Source: Clostridia bacterium (lineage in GTDB: Bacteria; Bacillota; Clostridia; Oscillospirales; CAG-272). From it: 54,437 bases of DNA. Below are positions 43,572-53,451 of the stretch, in pieces. The notes beneath the pieces were generated by a model that worked only from the letters and a program-made list of their open reading frames with translations, was not told the origin of the DNA and did not search any database. The stretch covers positions 1 through 54,437 of the forward strand of contig JAFTQX010000046.1 in assembly GCA_017462545.1 (NCBI GenBank), read 5' to 3'. Position 1 is the first letter of the stretch. Each line of letters starts with the position of its first letter. Both the position numbers and the translations under genes were made by a program.

Positions 43572-44339
43572 TTATTCTACCCGCAAGCAAGCAACGGTGA
43601 CATTATCCCGTCCACCGCGTGCACAGGTACCGATGATGAGATTGTAGACAAGCTTTTGCAGATCGCTGATCTCTGCAAGGCAGGCCTGCAGCTCCTTATC
43701 GGTATAATGAGCGGTCAGCCCATCGCTGCAAAGCAGCACCACATCGCCCTTTTCCACGCGTTGTGCAAAAAAGCCAAACTCTACATAAGGGGCAACGCCG
43801 ACCGCCCGCGTGAGCAAATGACGACATTCGCTTTTGTGTGCATCCTGCTCGGTCAATTGTCCTGCATCGATCATTTGCTGAACGACGGAATCATCATGGC
43901 TGATGCGTGTCAAAGCACCGTCATGGAAGAGGTAGACACGACTATCTCCCACATTGGTAACAAACAGCCGATTTCCCACCAAATAGGCAACCGACAGCGT
44001 TGTACCCATTCCTTGCAACGTAGGCACGGTCACGGCACGATCAAAAACGGCGCGATTGGCAGCATAGACCGCATCACCACAAACGCGGTGCAGCGCAAAT
44101 TCATCAATCTCCCCCTCGCCAATCACGCTTTCAAAAGCAGAAGAAAAACGGCGGCAGAACTCTTCAACAGCAATGCCGGAAGCAATGCGACCGCCGGCCT
44201 CGCCGCCCATTCCATCACACACAACAGCAAGCGCACCATCATGTACGGCAAGCGCGGCATAGGCATCTTGGTTTTCTTCACGCACGCAACCGATATGGCT
44301 ATCGGCATAGATCTTGACTAGATTTTTTCCCTCCGTCAT
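43572..44339 (-). CDS. stp: PP2C-family Ser/Thr phosphatase (PrpC/Stp)
   Basis: 255 aa. It removes phosphate from targets of the adjacent kinase. The metal-binding motifs are in place: REENQD near the N-terminus, VCDGMGGEAGG, LCSDGLT and GGRDNVTV at the end. It overlaps rlmN by 4 nt (ATGA), with GGCGGAGG directly before the ATG. It is cytosolic. The rlmN-stp-prkC-rsgA order is conserved in Bacillota. Confidence 0.95.
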   Translation of the reverse strand: MTEGKNLVKIYADSHIGCVREENQDAYAALAVHDGALAVVCDGMGGEAGGRIASGIAVEEFCRRFSSAFESVIGEGEIDEFALHRVCGDAVYAANRAVFDRAVTVPTLQGMGTTLSVAYLVGNRLFVTNVGDSRVYLFHDGALTRISHDDSVVQQMIDAGQLTEQDAHKSECRHLLTRAVGVAPYVEFGFFAQRVEKGDVVLLCSDGLTAHYTDKELQACLAEISDLQKLVYNLIIGTCARGGRDNVTVACLRVE

Positions 44340-45421
44340 ACCTCCGCCTTCCCTTCTGCGGCGGAGCGGCGTAGCTGGCCGCAGGCGGCATTCACATCTG
44401 CCCCCAGCCGACGTCGAACGGTTGCCACAATGCCGCGCTTGCTAAGATAGGCAGCAAAGGCGTTGACGCTTTCCTTGGTACCGCGCACAAAGCCCGTGCC
44501 TTCTACCTCATTCACACGGATTAGGTTAACGTGCAAAGGAGCTCCTGTGCCGGCAAAGGCATGGGTCAGGCAATCCGCAAGCGCGCGCGCATCTGCTTCG
44601 CTGTCATTTTTGCCGGCAATCAAGGTATATTCAAAGGAGATACGCCGTCCGGTGGTTTTGTAATAATCCCGGCAGGCGGCAAAGAGTGCCTCCAACGGAT
44701 AGCGGCGATTGACCGGCATAATGGCCGAACGCTGCTCATCGGTTGGGGCGTGCAAAGAAATAGAAAGCGTAATCGGCAAATCAATTGCCGCCAGATCGCG
44801 AATGCGATCTGCCAAACCGCAAGTAGACAGCGAAATATGGCGATAGCCAATACAAAGCCCCTCTTTACGATTGACGAGCTGTAAAAAACGCACCACGTTA
44901 TCAAAATTGTCAAGCGGCTCACCGATTCCCATCATCACGATGTTAGAGACACGCTCGCCGCTATCCTTTTGCGCGGCAATAATCTGCCCGAGCAGCTCGG
45001 ATGGAAGAAGATCTCGCACCTTTCCACCAATGGTGGAGGCACAAAAGCGGCATCCCATACGGCAACCAACCTGACTGGAGATGCACAGGCTGTTACCATG
45101 CTCATAGCGCATCAGAACGCTTTCGATACAGGCACCGTCATACAAACGAAAAAGATATTTTACGGTTCCATCAATTTGGGAAACCAGCTTTTTTTCTACC
45201 TGCGGGAGAGTAAACAAGCATCTCTCCTCCAACATTGCGCGCAAATCCTTTGGCAGATTGGTCATTTCCGCAAACGAGACACCGCGTGCAAGCTGCGGGA
45301 ACATTTGCGTGGCACGATATTTCGGTTGGTTGAGCGAGAGAAAAAAATCACACAGCTCCTCGGGCGTCAGGGAGAGAATGTCTACCCGACCGTCCACAAT
45401 GCGGGATGGATCAACTGTCAT
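44336..45421 (-). CDS. rlmN: 23S rRNA/tRNA adenine-C2 methyltransferase RlmN
   Basis: 361 aa. It is a radical SAM enzyme that makes m2A2503 in 23S rRNA and m2A37 in some tRNAs. The CRMGCRFC motif gives the three cluster Cys. GIGEPLDNFDNV and STCGLADRI match the RlmN core, and the C-terminal catalytic Cys is in NAACGQL. It overlaps rsmB by 4 nt (ATGA) and the phosphatase gene by 4 nt, so translation is coupled on both sides. Confidence 0.96.
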   Translation of the reverse strand: MTVDPSRIVDGRVDILSLTPEELCDFFLSLNQPKYRATQMFPQLARGVSFAEMTNLPKDLRAMLEERCLFTLPQVEKKLVSQIDGTVKYLFRLYDGACIESVLMRYEHGNSLCISSQVGCRMGCRFCASTIGGKVRDLLPSELLGQIIAAQKDSGERVSNIVMMGIGEPLDNFDNVVRFLQLVNRKEGLCIGYRHISLSTCGLADRIRDLAAIDLPITLSISLHAPTDEQRSAIMPVNRRYPLEALFAACRDYYKTTGRRISFEYTLIAGKNDSEADARALADCLTHAFAGTGAPLHVNLIRVNEVEGTGFVRGTKESVNAFAAYLSKRGIVATVRRRLGADVNAACGQLRRSAAEGKAEV

Positions 45422-46743
45422 ATGGCATCATCCTGTTTACGTTTGAATTTTGCAATGAAGAACCCGTCAGTCTGATGGACGGGAGGAAGGAGACGGCAGC
45501 TGCCTGTCGGTGCTTCCAGCGCGCCGACAGAAAACGGTACCGCCTCAAAGTTGGGATGCGAGGCAAGAAACGCAGCACGCACATCCTCATTTTCCGCACG
45601 GTTGAGCGTGCAGGTCGAATAAACAAGCGCACCACCAGGGCGCACATATTGTGCGGCGGCATCCAAGATACGCTGCTGCAGCGGCGGCAAGCTTTCAAGC
45701 CGCTCTCCTCCACGATAGCGAAGATCGGCCTTTTTCCCAAGCACGCCAAGCCCGGAGCAAGGTGCATCGCAAATAACATAGTCTGCCTTGTTGCAAAGCT
45801 CGTTTTTTGCGTTTTCGCCATCGTGAACGGAGGGGCGAACGCAAGAAAGACCAAGGCGGGCAGCCCCTTTTTCAATCAATGGCAGCTTGCTTTCATGCAG
45901 GTCAAACGCATACAGCGTTCCCCTGTCACCCATATCCATGGCCGCACCAAAGCTCTTTCCGCCGGGGCAAGCACAGGTATCGACAACAAGAGCACCGGGG
46001 CATGCGCCAAGCGCGGCAACCGCAATTTGGGAAGCCTCATCCTGTACAAAAAAGTGTCCCTCGGCAAAGCCGGGCAGCGAAGTAGGATCAACACTCTCGC
46101 CAAGACGGATACCAACGGGAGAGTAGACCGTTTCTTCTGCGGCATAGCCGGCCTCGCGCAAGGCAGTAAGCAGAGCGGCGCGGCTGATGCGCGGGGTATT
46201 GACGCGCAGCGTCAGCGGTTGCGTCTCGTTAAAGGCGGCAAGAATTTTTTCGCTCATCTCTTCCCCGTATTCCCGCAAGAAATGACGAACGGTAGAACGC
46301 GGAAAGGAATATGTAAGCGAGAGGCGACGTGCGACATCTCCTGCAGGTAGTGCAAGCCGTTCCGGAGCGCGCTGTGCCGTTCGCATGATGGCATTGACAA
46401 AGCCGCGCTCTGCACGGCTGCCGGCAAGTGCGACCGTCTCGCTGACGGCGGCATGATCCGGCACGCCATCCATAAAGCAAAGCTGATACAGCCCCAACCG
46501 CAATACACGACGCGTATGTGGTGCCATGTTTTTTAAAGGACGGTTGGCGAGCTGCTCGATGTAGTAGTCCAGCGTAAGCAGGCGCTCTACCGTGCCATAC
46601 AGCAACGCGGTCAAAAAACGGCGGTCCTTGGAGGAAAGGGCGGCTACCCGCTCATCCTCCAGCACCAAATTGATAAACCTATCCCCCGTCTCCCATTCTG
46701 TCAAAAGATGGAGAGCAAGCTCGCGCACATGGTTCTTTCCCAT
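45418..46743 (-). CDS. rsmB: 16S rRNA m5C967 methyltransferase RsmB
   Basis: 441 aa. The N-terminal NusB-like domain (about 1-140) precedes the SAM-dependent methyltransferase domain with DTCACPGGKSF, DAPCSGLGVLGKKAD and the catalytic STCTLNRAENE. Both conserved Cys are there. I chose ATG 46743, 1 nt after the metallopeptidase stop; no good ribosome binding site is seen, so coupling is likely. A longer frame to 46821 overlaps that gene and lacks support. Confidence 0.95.
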   Translation of the reverse strand: MGKNHVRELALHLLTEWETGDRFINLVLEDERVAALSSKDRRFLTALLYGTVERLLTLDYYIEQLANRPLKNMAPHTRRVLRLGLYQLCFMDGVPDHAAVSETVALAGSRAERGFVNAIMRTAQRAPERLALPAGDVARRLSLTYSFPRSTVRHFLREYGEEMSEKILAAFNETQPLTLRVNTPRISRAALLTALREAGYAAEETVYSPVGIRLGESVDPTSLPGFAEGHFFVQDEASQIAVAALGACPGALVVDTCACPGGKSFGAAMDMGDRGTLYAFDLHESKLPLIEKGAARLGLSCVRPSVHDGENAKNELCNKADYVICDAPCSGLGVLGKKADLRYRGGERLESLPPLQQRILDAAAQYVRPGGALVYSTCTLNRAENEDVRAAFLASHPNFEAVPFSVGALEAPTGSCRLLPPVHQTDGFFIAKFKRKQDDAI

Positions 46744-46744
46744 A

Positions 46745-47449
46745 TCAATCACGACGACGGCTGCCGCCCGCAATGATGGCAAGGCGCAGCAGGTTGGCAA
46801 GTGAAACCGCCAATGCGGCAAGATAGGTCATCGCAGCGGCACTTAACACCTTGCGGGCAGCATGCTGCTCTTCTTCATGAAAGCGGCCACACGTACTGAT
46901 GGCAGCCATTGCGCGACGGCTGGCATTAAACTCGACCGGCAGCGTAACAAGCTGGAACACGGTAGACAGCGCAAAAGCCAGGACGCCAATATAGGCAATC
47001 GCAGGGATTGAGAAGATAATGCCGAGCAGAACGAGCGGCACAGCCAGGCTTGAGCCAATATTGGTGGCCGGAATAATGGCAGAGCGGATCTTCATCGGTA
47101 CATAGTCATTGGCGTATTGCACAGCATGCCCTGCCTCGTGGGCGGCTACGCCGACAGCGGCGGCATTGTTGCCGCGGTAGACAGCAGAGGAAAGACGGAT
47201 CACATTGCCGCGCGGATCAAAATGGTCGGTCAGATTCCCGCCTACCTCTTCGATCTGCACATCTAAGAGGCCGTGCCGATCCAATACCAGACGAGCCGCA
47301 TCATACCCGGTCATGCCGGGATGTGTTGCCACCCTGCTATACTTGCGGAAGGTGTGATTTACATTCCATTGTGCCCAGAACGCGAGAATAACCGCGGGCA
47401 GAACAAGAATGATATACAAATAATCCACATAAAAGAAACCAAACGGCAT
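46745..47449 (-). CDS. Membrane zinc metallopeptidase (YugP-like)
   Basis: 234 aa. An N-terminal helix (YIILVLPAVILAFWAQW), a zinc site HEAGHAVQY with HExxH geometry, and further hydrophobic segments (AVPLVLLGIIFSIPAIAYIGVLAFALS) define the family. Substrate and physiological role are unknown. Its ATG overlaps the fmt stop (TGATG), and rsmB begins 1 nt after it, so it is firmly part of the operon. Confidence 0.9.
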   Translation of the reverse strand: MPFGFFYVDYLYIILVLPAVILAFWAQWNVNHTFRKYSRVATHPGMTGYDAARLVLDRHGLLDVQIEEVGGNLTDHFDPRGNVIRLSSAVYRGNNAAAVGVAAHEAGHAVQYANDYVPMKIRSAIIPATNIGSSLAVPLVLLGIIFSIPAIAYIGVLAFALSTVFQLVTLPVEFNASRRAMAAISTCGRFHEEEQHAARKVLSAAAMTYLAALAVSLANLLRLAIIAGGSRRRD

Positions 47450-48384
47450 CAGGTAAGAACCTCCCCTATCTTCAAGCGACGGCCACGAATAAAATCAGCC
47501 GCACGCATTTTTCCCTTCCCCTCCGGCACGATCTCGCGCAAAAGAAGCGCGCCCTCGCCGCAGGCAATCAGAATACCGCCTTCGCCGCGATCATCCAAGG
47601 CCAACACCTCGCCGGGAGCACCACGCCCCTCAGAAGCCTCAGCACGAACGATCTTGAGCATTTTTCCGTCCGGGCAGCGGACAAAGGACAAAGGAATGGG
47701 AGACAAGCCTCGGATATACGGATCCAGCGCAGCGGCCGACCGTGTCAGATCCAGGTGGCAGTCTGCCTTTTCAATTTTAGCGGCATAGGTGGCCAAAGCA
47801 TCATCCTGCTTGCGGCGCACAACAGTACCATCCGCAATGGCGTGTATAGTTTGGCAAAGCAGGCGGCCGCCCACCTCCGCCATGCGATCGTGAATCGTGC
47901 CGAAATCATCGGTCGCCCCGATCGCAATCTCCTCCGTCAGCAGCATGTCTCCCGTATCCAGTCCTTCCTCCATATACATGGTGGTGATACCGGTGACATT
48001 CTCCCCCTCCATGATAGCGCGCTGGATGGGTGCTGCCCCACGATATTTCGGCAAAAGCGAGGCGTGAACATTGATGCAGCCGTGCTTTGGATAACGCAAA
48101 ACAGACGACGGCAGAATCTTTCCATACGCAACGACAGCGATCAGATCAGGATCCATGACGGCCAGTATTTCGGCAAACGCCTCATCCCGCAGCGTGGCGG
48201 GCTGATAAACGGGAATACCCTTTTCCTGCGCCAGCACCTTAACAGGTGGCGGTGTGAGCGTATAGCCACGACCGCGCGGGCGGTCTGCCTGTGTCACAAC
48301 GCCCACCACCTGCTGCCCATCCGAAAGCAACGCATCCAGGCAAGCAGCCGCGATATCCGGCGTTCCCATAAACAAGATCTTCAT
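47449..48384 (-). CDS. fmt: Methionyl-tRNA formyltransferase
   Basis: 311 aa, full length. It formylates Met-tRNAi with 10-formyl-THF. The catalytic Asn-His-Asp set sits in INVHASLLPKYRGAAPIQRAI and EEGLDTGD, and a C-terminal tRNA-binding domain follows. It lies 24 bp after def and overlaps the metallopeptidase by 1 nt. AGGAGAACAA precedes ATG 48384. Confidence 0.97.
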   Translation of the reverse strand: MKILFMGTPDIAAACLDALLSDGQQVVGVVTQADRPRGRGYTLTPPPVKVLAQEKGIPVYQPATLRDEAFAEILAVMDPDLIAVVAYGKILPSSVLRYPKHGCINVHASLLPKYRGAAPIQRAIMEGENVTGITTMYMEEGLDTGDMLLTEEIAIGATDDFGTIHDRMAEVGGRLLCQTIHAIADGTVVRRKQDDALATYAAKIEKADCHLDLTRSAAALDPYIRGLSPIPLSFVRCPDGKMLKIVRAEASEGRGAPGEVLALDDRGEGGILIACGEGALLLREIVPEGKGKMRAADFIRGRRLKIGEVLT

Positions 48385-48408
48385 TTATTGTTCTCCTGCA
48401 ATGAAATT

Positions 48409-48876
48409 TTATTCGTCATCCTCTGTCGAACGAATGACGACATCGGTAAAGAGCTTACCGTCCAAATGATCGGTCTCATGGCAGATGGCACGAGCGAGGA
48501 GTCCGGTTCCGGTCAATTCAAAAAACTCGCCCTTTCTGTTTTGGGCACGCACGGTGACCGTCATCGGGCGACGGGTAATTCCGCTCTCACCCGGGATAGA
48601 AAGACAGCCTTCGCCCTCTTCCTGCACGCCCTTGCGGCTGATAATTTCCGGGTTAATCAGCTCATGTACCGTTCCCGGCTCGGTTTCGATCACCACCACG
48701 CGGCGCAGAACGCCCACCTGCACAGCAGCCAGGCCGCAACCATCCGCGCGACGCATCGTCTCGATCATATCATCCAGCAGCGTGAGAATACGGGGGGTGA
48801 TTTCGGTTACAGGGCGACTGATCTTACGAAGAAGACCTTCATCCTGCCCTTCCTTTACAAGGTTTAAAACAGCCAT
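48409..48876 (-). CDS. def: Peptide deformylase
   Basis: 155 aa. It removes the N-formyl group from new proteins. The three motifs are visible: GCGLAAVQVG (GxGLAAxQ), EGCLS and HETDHLDG (HExxH). The metal is normally Fe2+. It lies 12 bp after priA and just before fmt, a standard pair. AAAGGAG precedes the ATG. Confidence 0.97.
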   Translation of the reverse strand: MAVLNLVKEGQDEGLLRKISRPVTEITPRILTLLDDMIETMRRADGCGLAAVQVGVLRRVVVIETEPGTVHELINPEIISRKGVQEEGEGCLSIPGESGITRRPMTVTVRAQNRKGEFFELTGTGLLARAICHETDHLDGKLFTDVVIRSTEDDE

Positions 48877-48888
48877 TGGTATACTCCT

Positions 48889-51333
48889 TTACATTGGGTT
48901 CATATCCAGCGATAAATGAATGCGGTGACCGATCTCTTGCGAAAAATCCGTCAGAACGCGAGAAAAATAGGATCGACTTTGCTTGCAGAGCCGACATTTG
49001 ACTACCATGCGAAGTCGGTATTTACCGGCGACCTTATACACACCGGCCTCAAAAGGGCCAAAGATAATGAGCGGCAGATCGGCATATTCCCGTCTTGCCA
49101 AGCTACTCATATAAGAGGAGAGGCGCACCGAGGCGATCATCAGCTCATCCTCATAGGCAGAAGAAACGGTCAGCTGCACCAGGTCACAAAACGGCGGAAA
49201 GGAGAGCGAACGGCGCAAGGCAATCTCCGAACGGTAAAAGCTCTCATAATCCTGCCGACAGGCCAATCGAATCGTTTCGTTTTCCGGCGTGTATGTCTGG
49301 ATAATGGCATGCCCGGGCGACTCTGCCCTGCCGGCACGACCGATAACCTGCGTAAGAAGTGCAAAGGTTCGCTCGGATGCGCGAAAATCGTTTACATAAA
49401 GCGATGTATCTGCCAGCATAACGCCGGAAAGGCTGACCCGAGGGAAATCATGCCCTTTTGTGACCATCTGTGTACCAAGCAGCACATTCGCTTCACCACG
49501 GCGAAACGCCTCCAACAAGCGATCATGCGATTGCTTGGCGCGTGTTGTGTCAGCATCCATGCGCAAGACCCGCGCATGCGGCAGGCAGGCGGAAATCTCC
49601 CCCTCTGCCTTTTGCGTGCCAAAGCCAACAAAGGAAAGTTGATCGCTCCCGCACGCAGGACAGGCTCGCGGTGTAGCCGTACGGTAGCCACAGCAATGAC
49701 AAAGCAGCCCCCCACCTACACGATCGGTGTGATGTGTCAGCGCGATACTGCAATGCGGACAGGTAAGCGGCTCGCCGCAGCTCTTACAGCTGATGGATGT
49801 GTGAAAGCCGCGACGGTTCAGAAACAGGATCGCCTGCTCATCGCGCGACGCTGTCTCCTCAAGCAGCTCCTGCAAGCGGCGGCTGACGGATGAGCGGTTT
49901 CCCGCGCGCAGCTCCTCACGCATATCCACAATCTCGGCCTCCGGCAGCTTGGCACCGCCATAACGCTCGCGCAACGGAACCAAGGTGTATTGACCGCGTT
50001 CTGCCTTATAATAACTTTCGAGAGATGGTGTTGCAGACGCCAATAGCAGCAGCGCGTGATGCACACCGCAGCGATAAGCAGCGACATCTTTTGTATGATA
50101 TTTGGGATCATTTTCGGATTTATAGGTATGCTCGTGCTCCTCGTCCATGACGATCAGCCCGAGGTTGGCAAGCGGTGCAAAAACGGCCGAACGTGTGCCG
50201 ATGACCAAATCGATCTCACCGTTTGCAATGCGCTGCCAGGCATCGAACCGTTCCCCATCACCAAGCGATGAGTGGATCACGGCGACACGATCGCCATATC
50301 GCGCACAAAAAATGCTGACCGTTTGCGGTGTGAGAGCAATTTCGGGCACCATGAGAATCGCACTCTTCCCATCGGCAATCGTGCGATCAATGAGCTTCAT
50401 CATGACCTTGGTCTTGCCGCTGCCCGTTACCCCATGCAGCAACGCAGCACGAGGGGCATTCTCGCACAAAAGCGTTTCCAGCGTATCATACGCCACCCCT
50501 TGTGCGCGGCTCAATGCAATGGGCGAACGATCCTGCCCGCGTTTCATATCCGCGTACGGATCGCGCAGAACAGGAGCCTCCTCCTCCGCAAGCAGACCGC
50601 GCTTAACAAGCGCATTCACCTGCGCGGTGGTCGTATGCGTCAGCTCACAAAGATCCGCACGGCGCATATATTCCTCGGCAAGAATGGTGCGCAGAATACG
50701 CTCATGTGCCTCACTGCGCAGTTTTTTCTTTTCGCCATTCAACAGCGAAAGCAGCTCCTCGTCCGACACCGCCGGGCGAATGACCTTTTCGCGTTTTCCT
50801 TTTTCTTCCTTCAGCTCATATGAGCGAATGAGAAAACCGTCCTCTACCAAACGGCCGAGTGTTGCGCCGGAAAGATCGCATTCACTCTTCAAGCGATCCG
50901 CCTCCACGCGCCCCTCTGCCGAAACCATTCGGCAAGCAACCGCCATACGCTCGTCATCGGGAACACCTGCGCCCGGAAGATAAAACTCCCGAATAGCAGA
51001 AAAAGCCGTCCCCGGCAACAGGCAACGAACCGCGTCACCCACCGAGCACAGCGTGTGTTCCTTTAAGAAAAAGCATAGACCGCGCATCTCCTCGGAAAGC
51101 GAAAAGCGATCGGGAAGGACGGCCATCACAGGCTTGACCTTCTCCATCTCGCTCTCCTTGGAAAGCGAAACAACAAGCGCATACGCACGGCGGTTTGCCG
51201 CACCAAACGGCACAGCGACCACGCTGCCCACCCGCACGTCTTCAGCAAGCTCGGCGGGTAGGTAGTAGGCATATTCCCGATCTATCTGATAGGGGGCCTC
51301 CAGCAAGTGGACGCCAACATATCTGGCATTCAT
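48889..51333 (-). CDS. priA: Primosomal helicase PriA
   Basis: 814 aa. It restarts stalled replication forks. The 3'-DNA-binding domain starts YVGVHLLEAPYQIDREYAYYLP. The helicase core has GVTGSGKT (Walker A) and VMDEEHEHTYK (DEEH). The zinc region holds CKSCGEPLTCPHC, CHCCGYR and CPACGSD. I chose ATG 51333 because GTGGAGGGA lies upstream; the in-frame GTG at 51348 is part of that site. It lies 27 bp after rpoZ. The coaBC gene often found before priA is absent. Confidence 0.96.
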   Translation of the reverse strand: MNARYVGVHLLEAPYQIDREYAYYLPAELAEDVRVGSVVAVPFGAANRRAYALVVSLSKESEMEKVKPVMAVLPDRFSLSEEMRGLCFFLKEHTLCSVGDAVRCLLPGTAFSAIREFYLPGAGVPDDERMAVACRMVSAEGRVEADRLKSECDLSGATLGRLVEDGFLIRSYELKEEKGKREKVIRPAVSDEELLSLLNGEKKKLRSEAHERILRTILAEEYMRRADLCELTHTTTAQVNALVKRGLLAEEEAPVLRDPYADMKRGQDRSPIALSRAQGVAYDTLETLLCENAPRAALLHGVTGSGKTKVMMKLIDRTIADGKSAILMVPEIALTPQTVSIFCARYGDRVAVIHSSLGDGERFDAWQRIANGEIDLVIGTRSAVFAPLANLGLIVMDEEHEHTYKSENDPKYHTKDVAAYRCGVHHALLLLASATPSLESYYKAERGQYTLVPLRERYGGAKLPEAEIVDMREELRAGNRSSVSRRLQELLEETASRDEQAILFLNRRGFHTSISCKSCGEPLTCPHCSIALTHHTDRVGGGLLCHCCGYRTATPRACPACGSDQLSFVGFGTQKAEGEISACLPHARVLRMDADTTRAKQSHDRLLEAFRRGEANVLLGTQMVTKGHDFPRVSLSGVMLADTSLYVNDFRASERTFALLTQVIGRAGRAESPGHAIIQTYTPENETIRLACRQDYESFYRSEIALRRSLSFPPFCDLVQLTVSSAYEDELMIASVRLSSYMSSLARREYADLPLIIFGPFEAGVYKVAGKYRLRMVVKCRLCKQSRSYFSRVLTDFSQEIGHRIHLSLDMNPM

Positions 51334-51359
51334 GGACGTTCCCTCCACGCGGGAATGAC

Positions 51360-51632
51360 TTACGCCTCTTCTTCTACAGGCAGAACGACCTGATAACGGC
51401 CGTCATAGAAACGATTGATCGCGGTTTTTACCGCCTTCTCATCGCGGTGCTCCTTGCTGATGAGGGCAGCAAGCGGCTTGTCGGTCTCGCGATTGGCAAT
51501 CATGCGATCGGCTCGCTCTCTCTGCTCCACATACTCGTCAGTCACGCGGCGAGCACATTTGGCAATGGCAATGACCAGCTCATAGCGGTTGATCTCTTCA
51601 TGGGTCAGTTCAGAAATGGTAGGCTTAATCAT
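51360..51632 (-). CDS. rpoZ: RNA polymerase omega subunit
   Basis: 90 aa. It promotes RNA polymerase assembly. ISELTHEEINRYELVIAIAKCARRV matches the omega core. I chose ATG 51632 because CAGGAG lies 8 nt upstream; an upstream in-frame TTG would place that site inside the gene. It lies 30 bp after remA. The gmk gene that usually sits between remA and rpoZ is absent. Confidence 0.93.
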   Translation of the reverse strand: MIKPTISELTHEEINRYELVIAIAKCARRVTDEYVEQRERADRMIANRETDKPLAALISKEHRDEKAVKTAINRFYDGRYQVVLPVEEEA

Positions 51633-51661
51633 AACTCTATCTCCTGTTTTCTTTTTCAATA

Positions 51662-51937
51662 TTATTCTTCCTCGATCAGATCCTCGTCGTCGGTCTCGTT
51701 CATCGAGTCGTCCAGACGGTTGGATATAGTCTCGGTCTGGATAGCGGAAAGCAGCACATGCTCGCTGTCGGTAATAATCACCGCGCGCGTGCGACGACCG
51801 CAGGTCACATCGATGACGCGACCATCATCCTTAGCATCCTGTACAAGACGCTTGATGGGTGCGGAATCCGGGCTGGCCAACGCGATAACACGGTTGGCGG
51901 CAACCATATTGCCAAAGCCAATGTTGATAAATTTCAT
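51662..51937 (-). CDS. remA: RemA-family DNA-binding regulator (DUF370)
   Basis: 91 aa. [31 protein letters not shown] is the family hallmark. In Bacillus RemA activates matrix and osmoprotection genes; its targets in Clostridia are unknown. The C-terminal tail is strongly acidic ([16 protein letters not shown]), which I do not recall as a usual feature. It lies 10 bp after the YicC gene, with GAGGGAAGAG before the ATG. Confidence 0.93.
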   Translation of the reverse strand: MKFINIGFGNMVAANRVIALASPDSAPIKRLVQDAKDDGRVIDVTCGRRTRAVIITDSEHVLLSAIQTETISNRLDDSMNETDDEDLIEEE

Positions 51938-51947
51938 TGCTCTTCCC

Positions 51948-52835
51948 TCACTCGATATTCTGTATCTGCTCGCGAATTTTCTCCAGCTCGCACTTCATAT
52001 TCACAACCAACCGCGCAATGCGCGCATTGTTGGCCTTTGAGCCGATGGTATTGGTATCGAGATTCATTTCCTGCATCAAAAAGTCCAGCTTCCGCCCGGC
52101 AGGCTCGCCGGATCGACAGATCTCATCAAAGGCGGAGAAGTGGCTTGCAAGACGGGCAAGCTCCTCGTCAATGGCAATCTTATCGGCAAACACGGCGCAT
52201 TCGGTCAGCAGGCGTGCCTCGTCCGGTACGACATCGTGCTCGGCAAGCAGCGCACGCAAGCGGGTTTCCAGCTTATCACGATAGCCAACCACATCCGTAC
52301 GGGAAATCTCCCCTACCTCCTGCGCGTAGGCAGCAACATTACCAAGTTTTTCTCGAATATCGCCCTCGGTCTTTTCGCCCTCGGCCTCGCGCATAGCAAC
52401 ATAGCCGCACGCCGCCTCCGCAAGCACCGCGCGTACACGCTCCCACTCGGCGTCCATATCTTCTTCAGGGCGTGTATACGTAAAGAGATCGCGGTTTTCG
52501 GCAACGCGCATCACGCTGATATCATCCGGGAGCGCAAGCTCCTTTTGCATCAGACGCAGAGCTGCAACATACTCTGCCGCCAGCTTTAAATCCGGCTGCA
52601 ATGTCCCCAGCTCGCCGCCGTGATAGTCAAACGTAATGGTCACATCGACCTTCGCGCGAGAAACGGCATGCTGTTGCACATACGCCTTGACCTTCTCTTC
52701 AAGGAAGGTGTGCGTACGCGGCAAACGAACCGTGCAATCGAAATAACGACTGTTCACAGAGCGAAGCTCTACAGTAATATCCTTATCTTCCCCCTTCACC
52801 GTAGCGCGGCCAAAGGCGGTCATACTCTTGATCAT
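51948..52835 (-). CDS. yicC: YicC-family endoribonuclease
   Basis: 295 aa, full length. It starts [11 protein letters not shown], followed by [17 protein letters not shown], and ends with [20 protein letters not shown]; all are family hallmarks. The E. coli member cleaves RNA. It overlaps nrdR by 4 nt (ATGA) and precedes remA, a conserved pairing in Bacillota. Confidence 0.95.
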   Translation of the reverse strand: MIKSMTAFGRATVKGEDKDITVELRSVNSRYFDCTVRLPRTHTFLEEKVKAYVQQHAVSRAKVDVTITFDYHGGELGTLQPDLKLAAEYVAALRLMQKELALPDDISVMRVAENRDLFTYTRPEEDMDAEWERVRAVLAEAACGYVAMREAEGEKTEGDIREKLGNVAAYAQEVGEISRTDVVGYRDKLETRLRALLAEHDVVPDEARLLTECAVFADKIAIDEELARLASHFSAFDEICRSGEPAGRKLDFLMQEMNLDTNTIGSKANNARIARLVVNMKCELEKIREQIQNIE

Positions 52836-53320
52836 GCTTTCTCCCCGCTTTCTTTCCCTGCTCTGCCGCGTCTTGAGCGGGAACGAATCATGCTGTTCAA
52901 CTCAGCAAGGAAGGTATCCACGTCCTTAAACTCACGATAAACGGATGCAAAGCGCACATAGGAAACCTCATCACGCGCGCGCAGCTTTTCCATGACACGC
53001 TCGCCAATCTCCTTGGTCGAGATTTCGGAAACAAGCGAGTTGTTCAGCTCTGCTACGATCTCAGCAACAATGGCATTGGCATCAACCGGTCTTTTTTGAC
53101 AAGCGCGCATAATACCGCCTGCCAACTTTCTTTCATCAAAGAACTCATGTGACCCGTCCTTTTTAATAACGACGATCGGCACAGAATCTACGATCTCATA
53201 AGTAGTAAAGCGTTTCCCGCACGAGGGACATTCGCGACGGCGCTTGATGCTGGCGCCCTCGTTGGCAGGGCGGCTATCTAGCACGCGGCTGTCAGAGGAG
53301 CCGCAGCACGGACATTTCAT
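52832..53320 (-). CDS. nrdR: Transcriptional repressor NrdR
   Basis: 162 aa. A zinc ribbon (CPCC near the start, CPSC at about 32-35) precedes an ATP-cone domain (VIKKDGSHEFFDERKLAGG). It represses ribonucleotide reductase genes according to nucleotide state. No nrd genes are in the window. GGAGGATATGA precedes the ATG, and a promoter is upstream, so it leads the large cluster. Confidence 0.96.
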   Translation of the reverse strand: MKCPCCGSSDSRVLDSRPANEGASIKRRRECPSCGKRFTTYEIVDSVPIVVIKKDGSHEFFDERKLAGGIMRACQKRPVDANAIVAEIVAELNNSLVSEISTKEIGERVMEKLRARDEVSYVRFASVYREFKDVDTFLAELNSMIRSRSRRGRAGKESGEKA

Positions 53321-53375
53321 ATCCTATCCTCCAAATGTGGCATTTTGGCGCACAGCGCACATACCCATATATAAT

Positions 53376-53404
53376 AGTATAGCACATTTTTTGCCCGTTG
53401 TAAA
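53376..53404 (-). promoter_or_regulatory. Promoter of the nrdR-rsgA cluster
   Basis: On the minus strand TTTACA, 17 nt, TATACT, about 56 bp before the start of nrdR. Confidence 0.78.
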
Positions 53405-53451
53405 TATTTTATGGAAGAAAAAGAAATAAAAATCCCACAAAAGCAAAGTTT

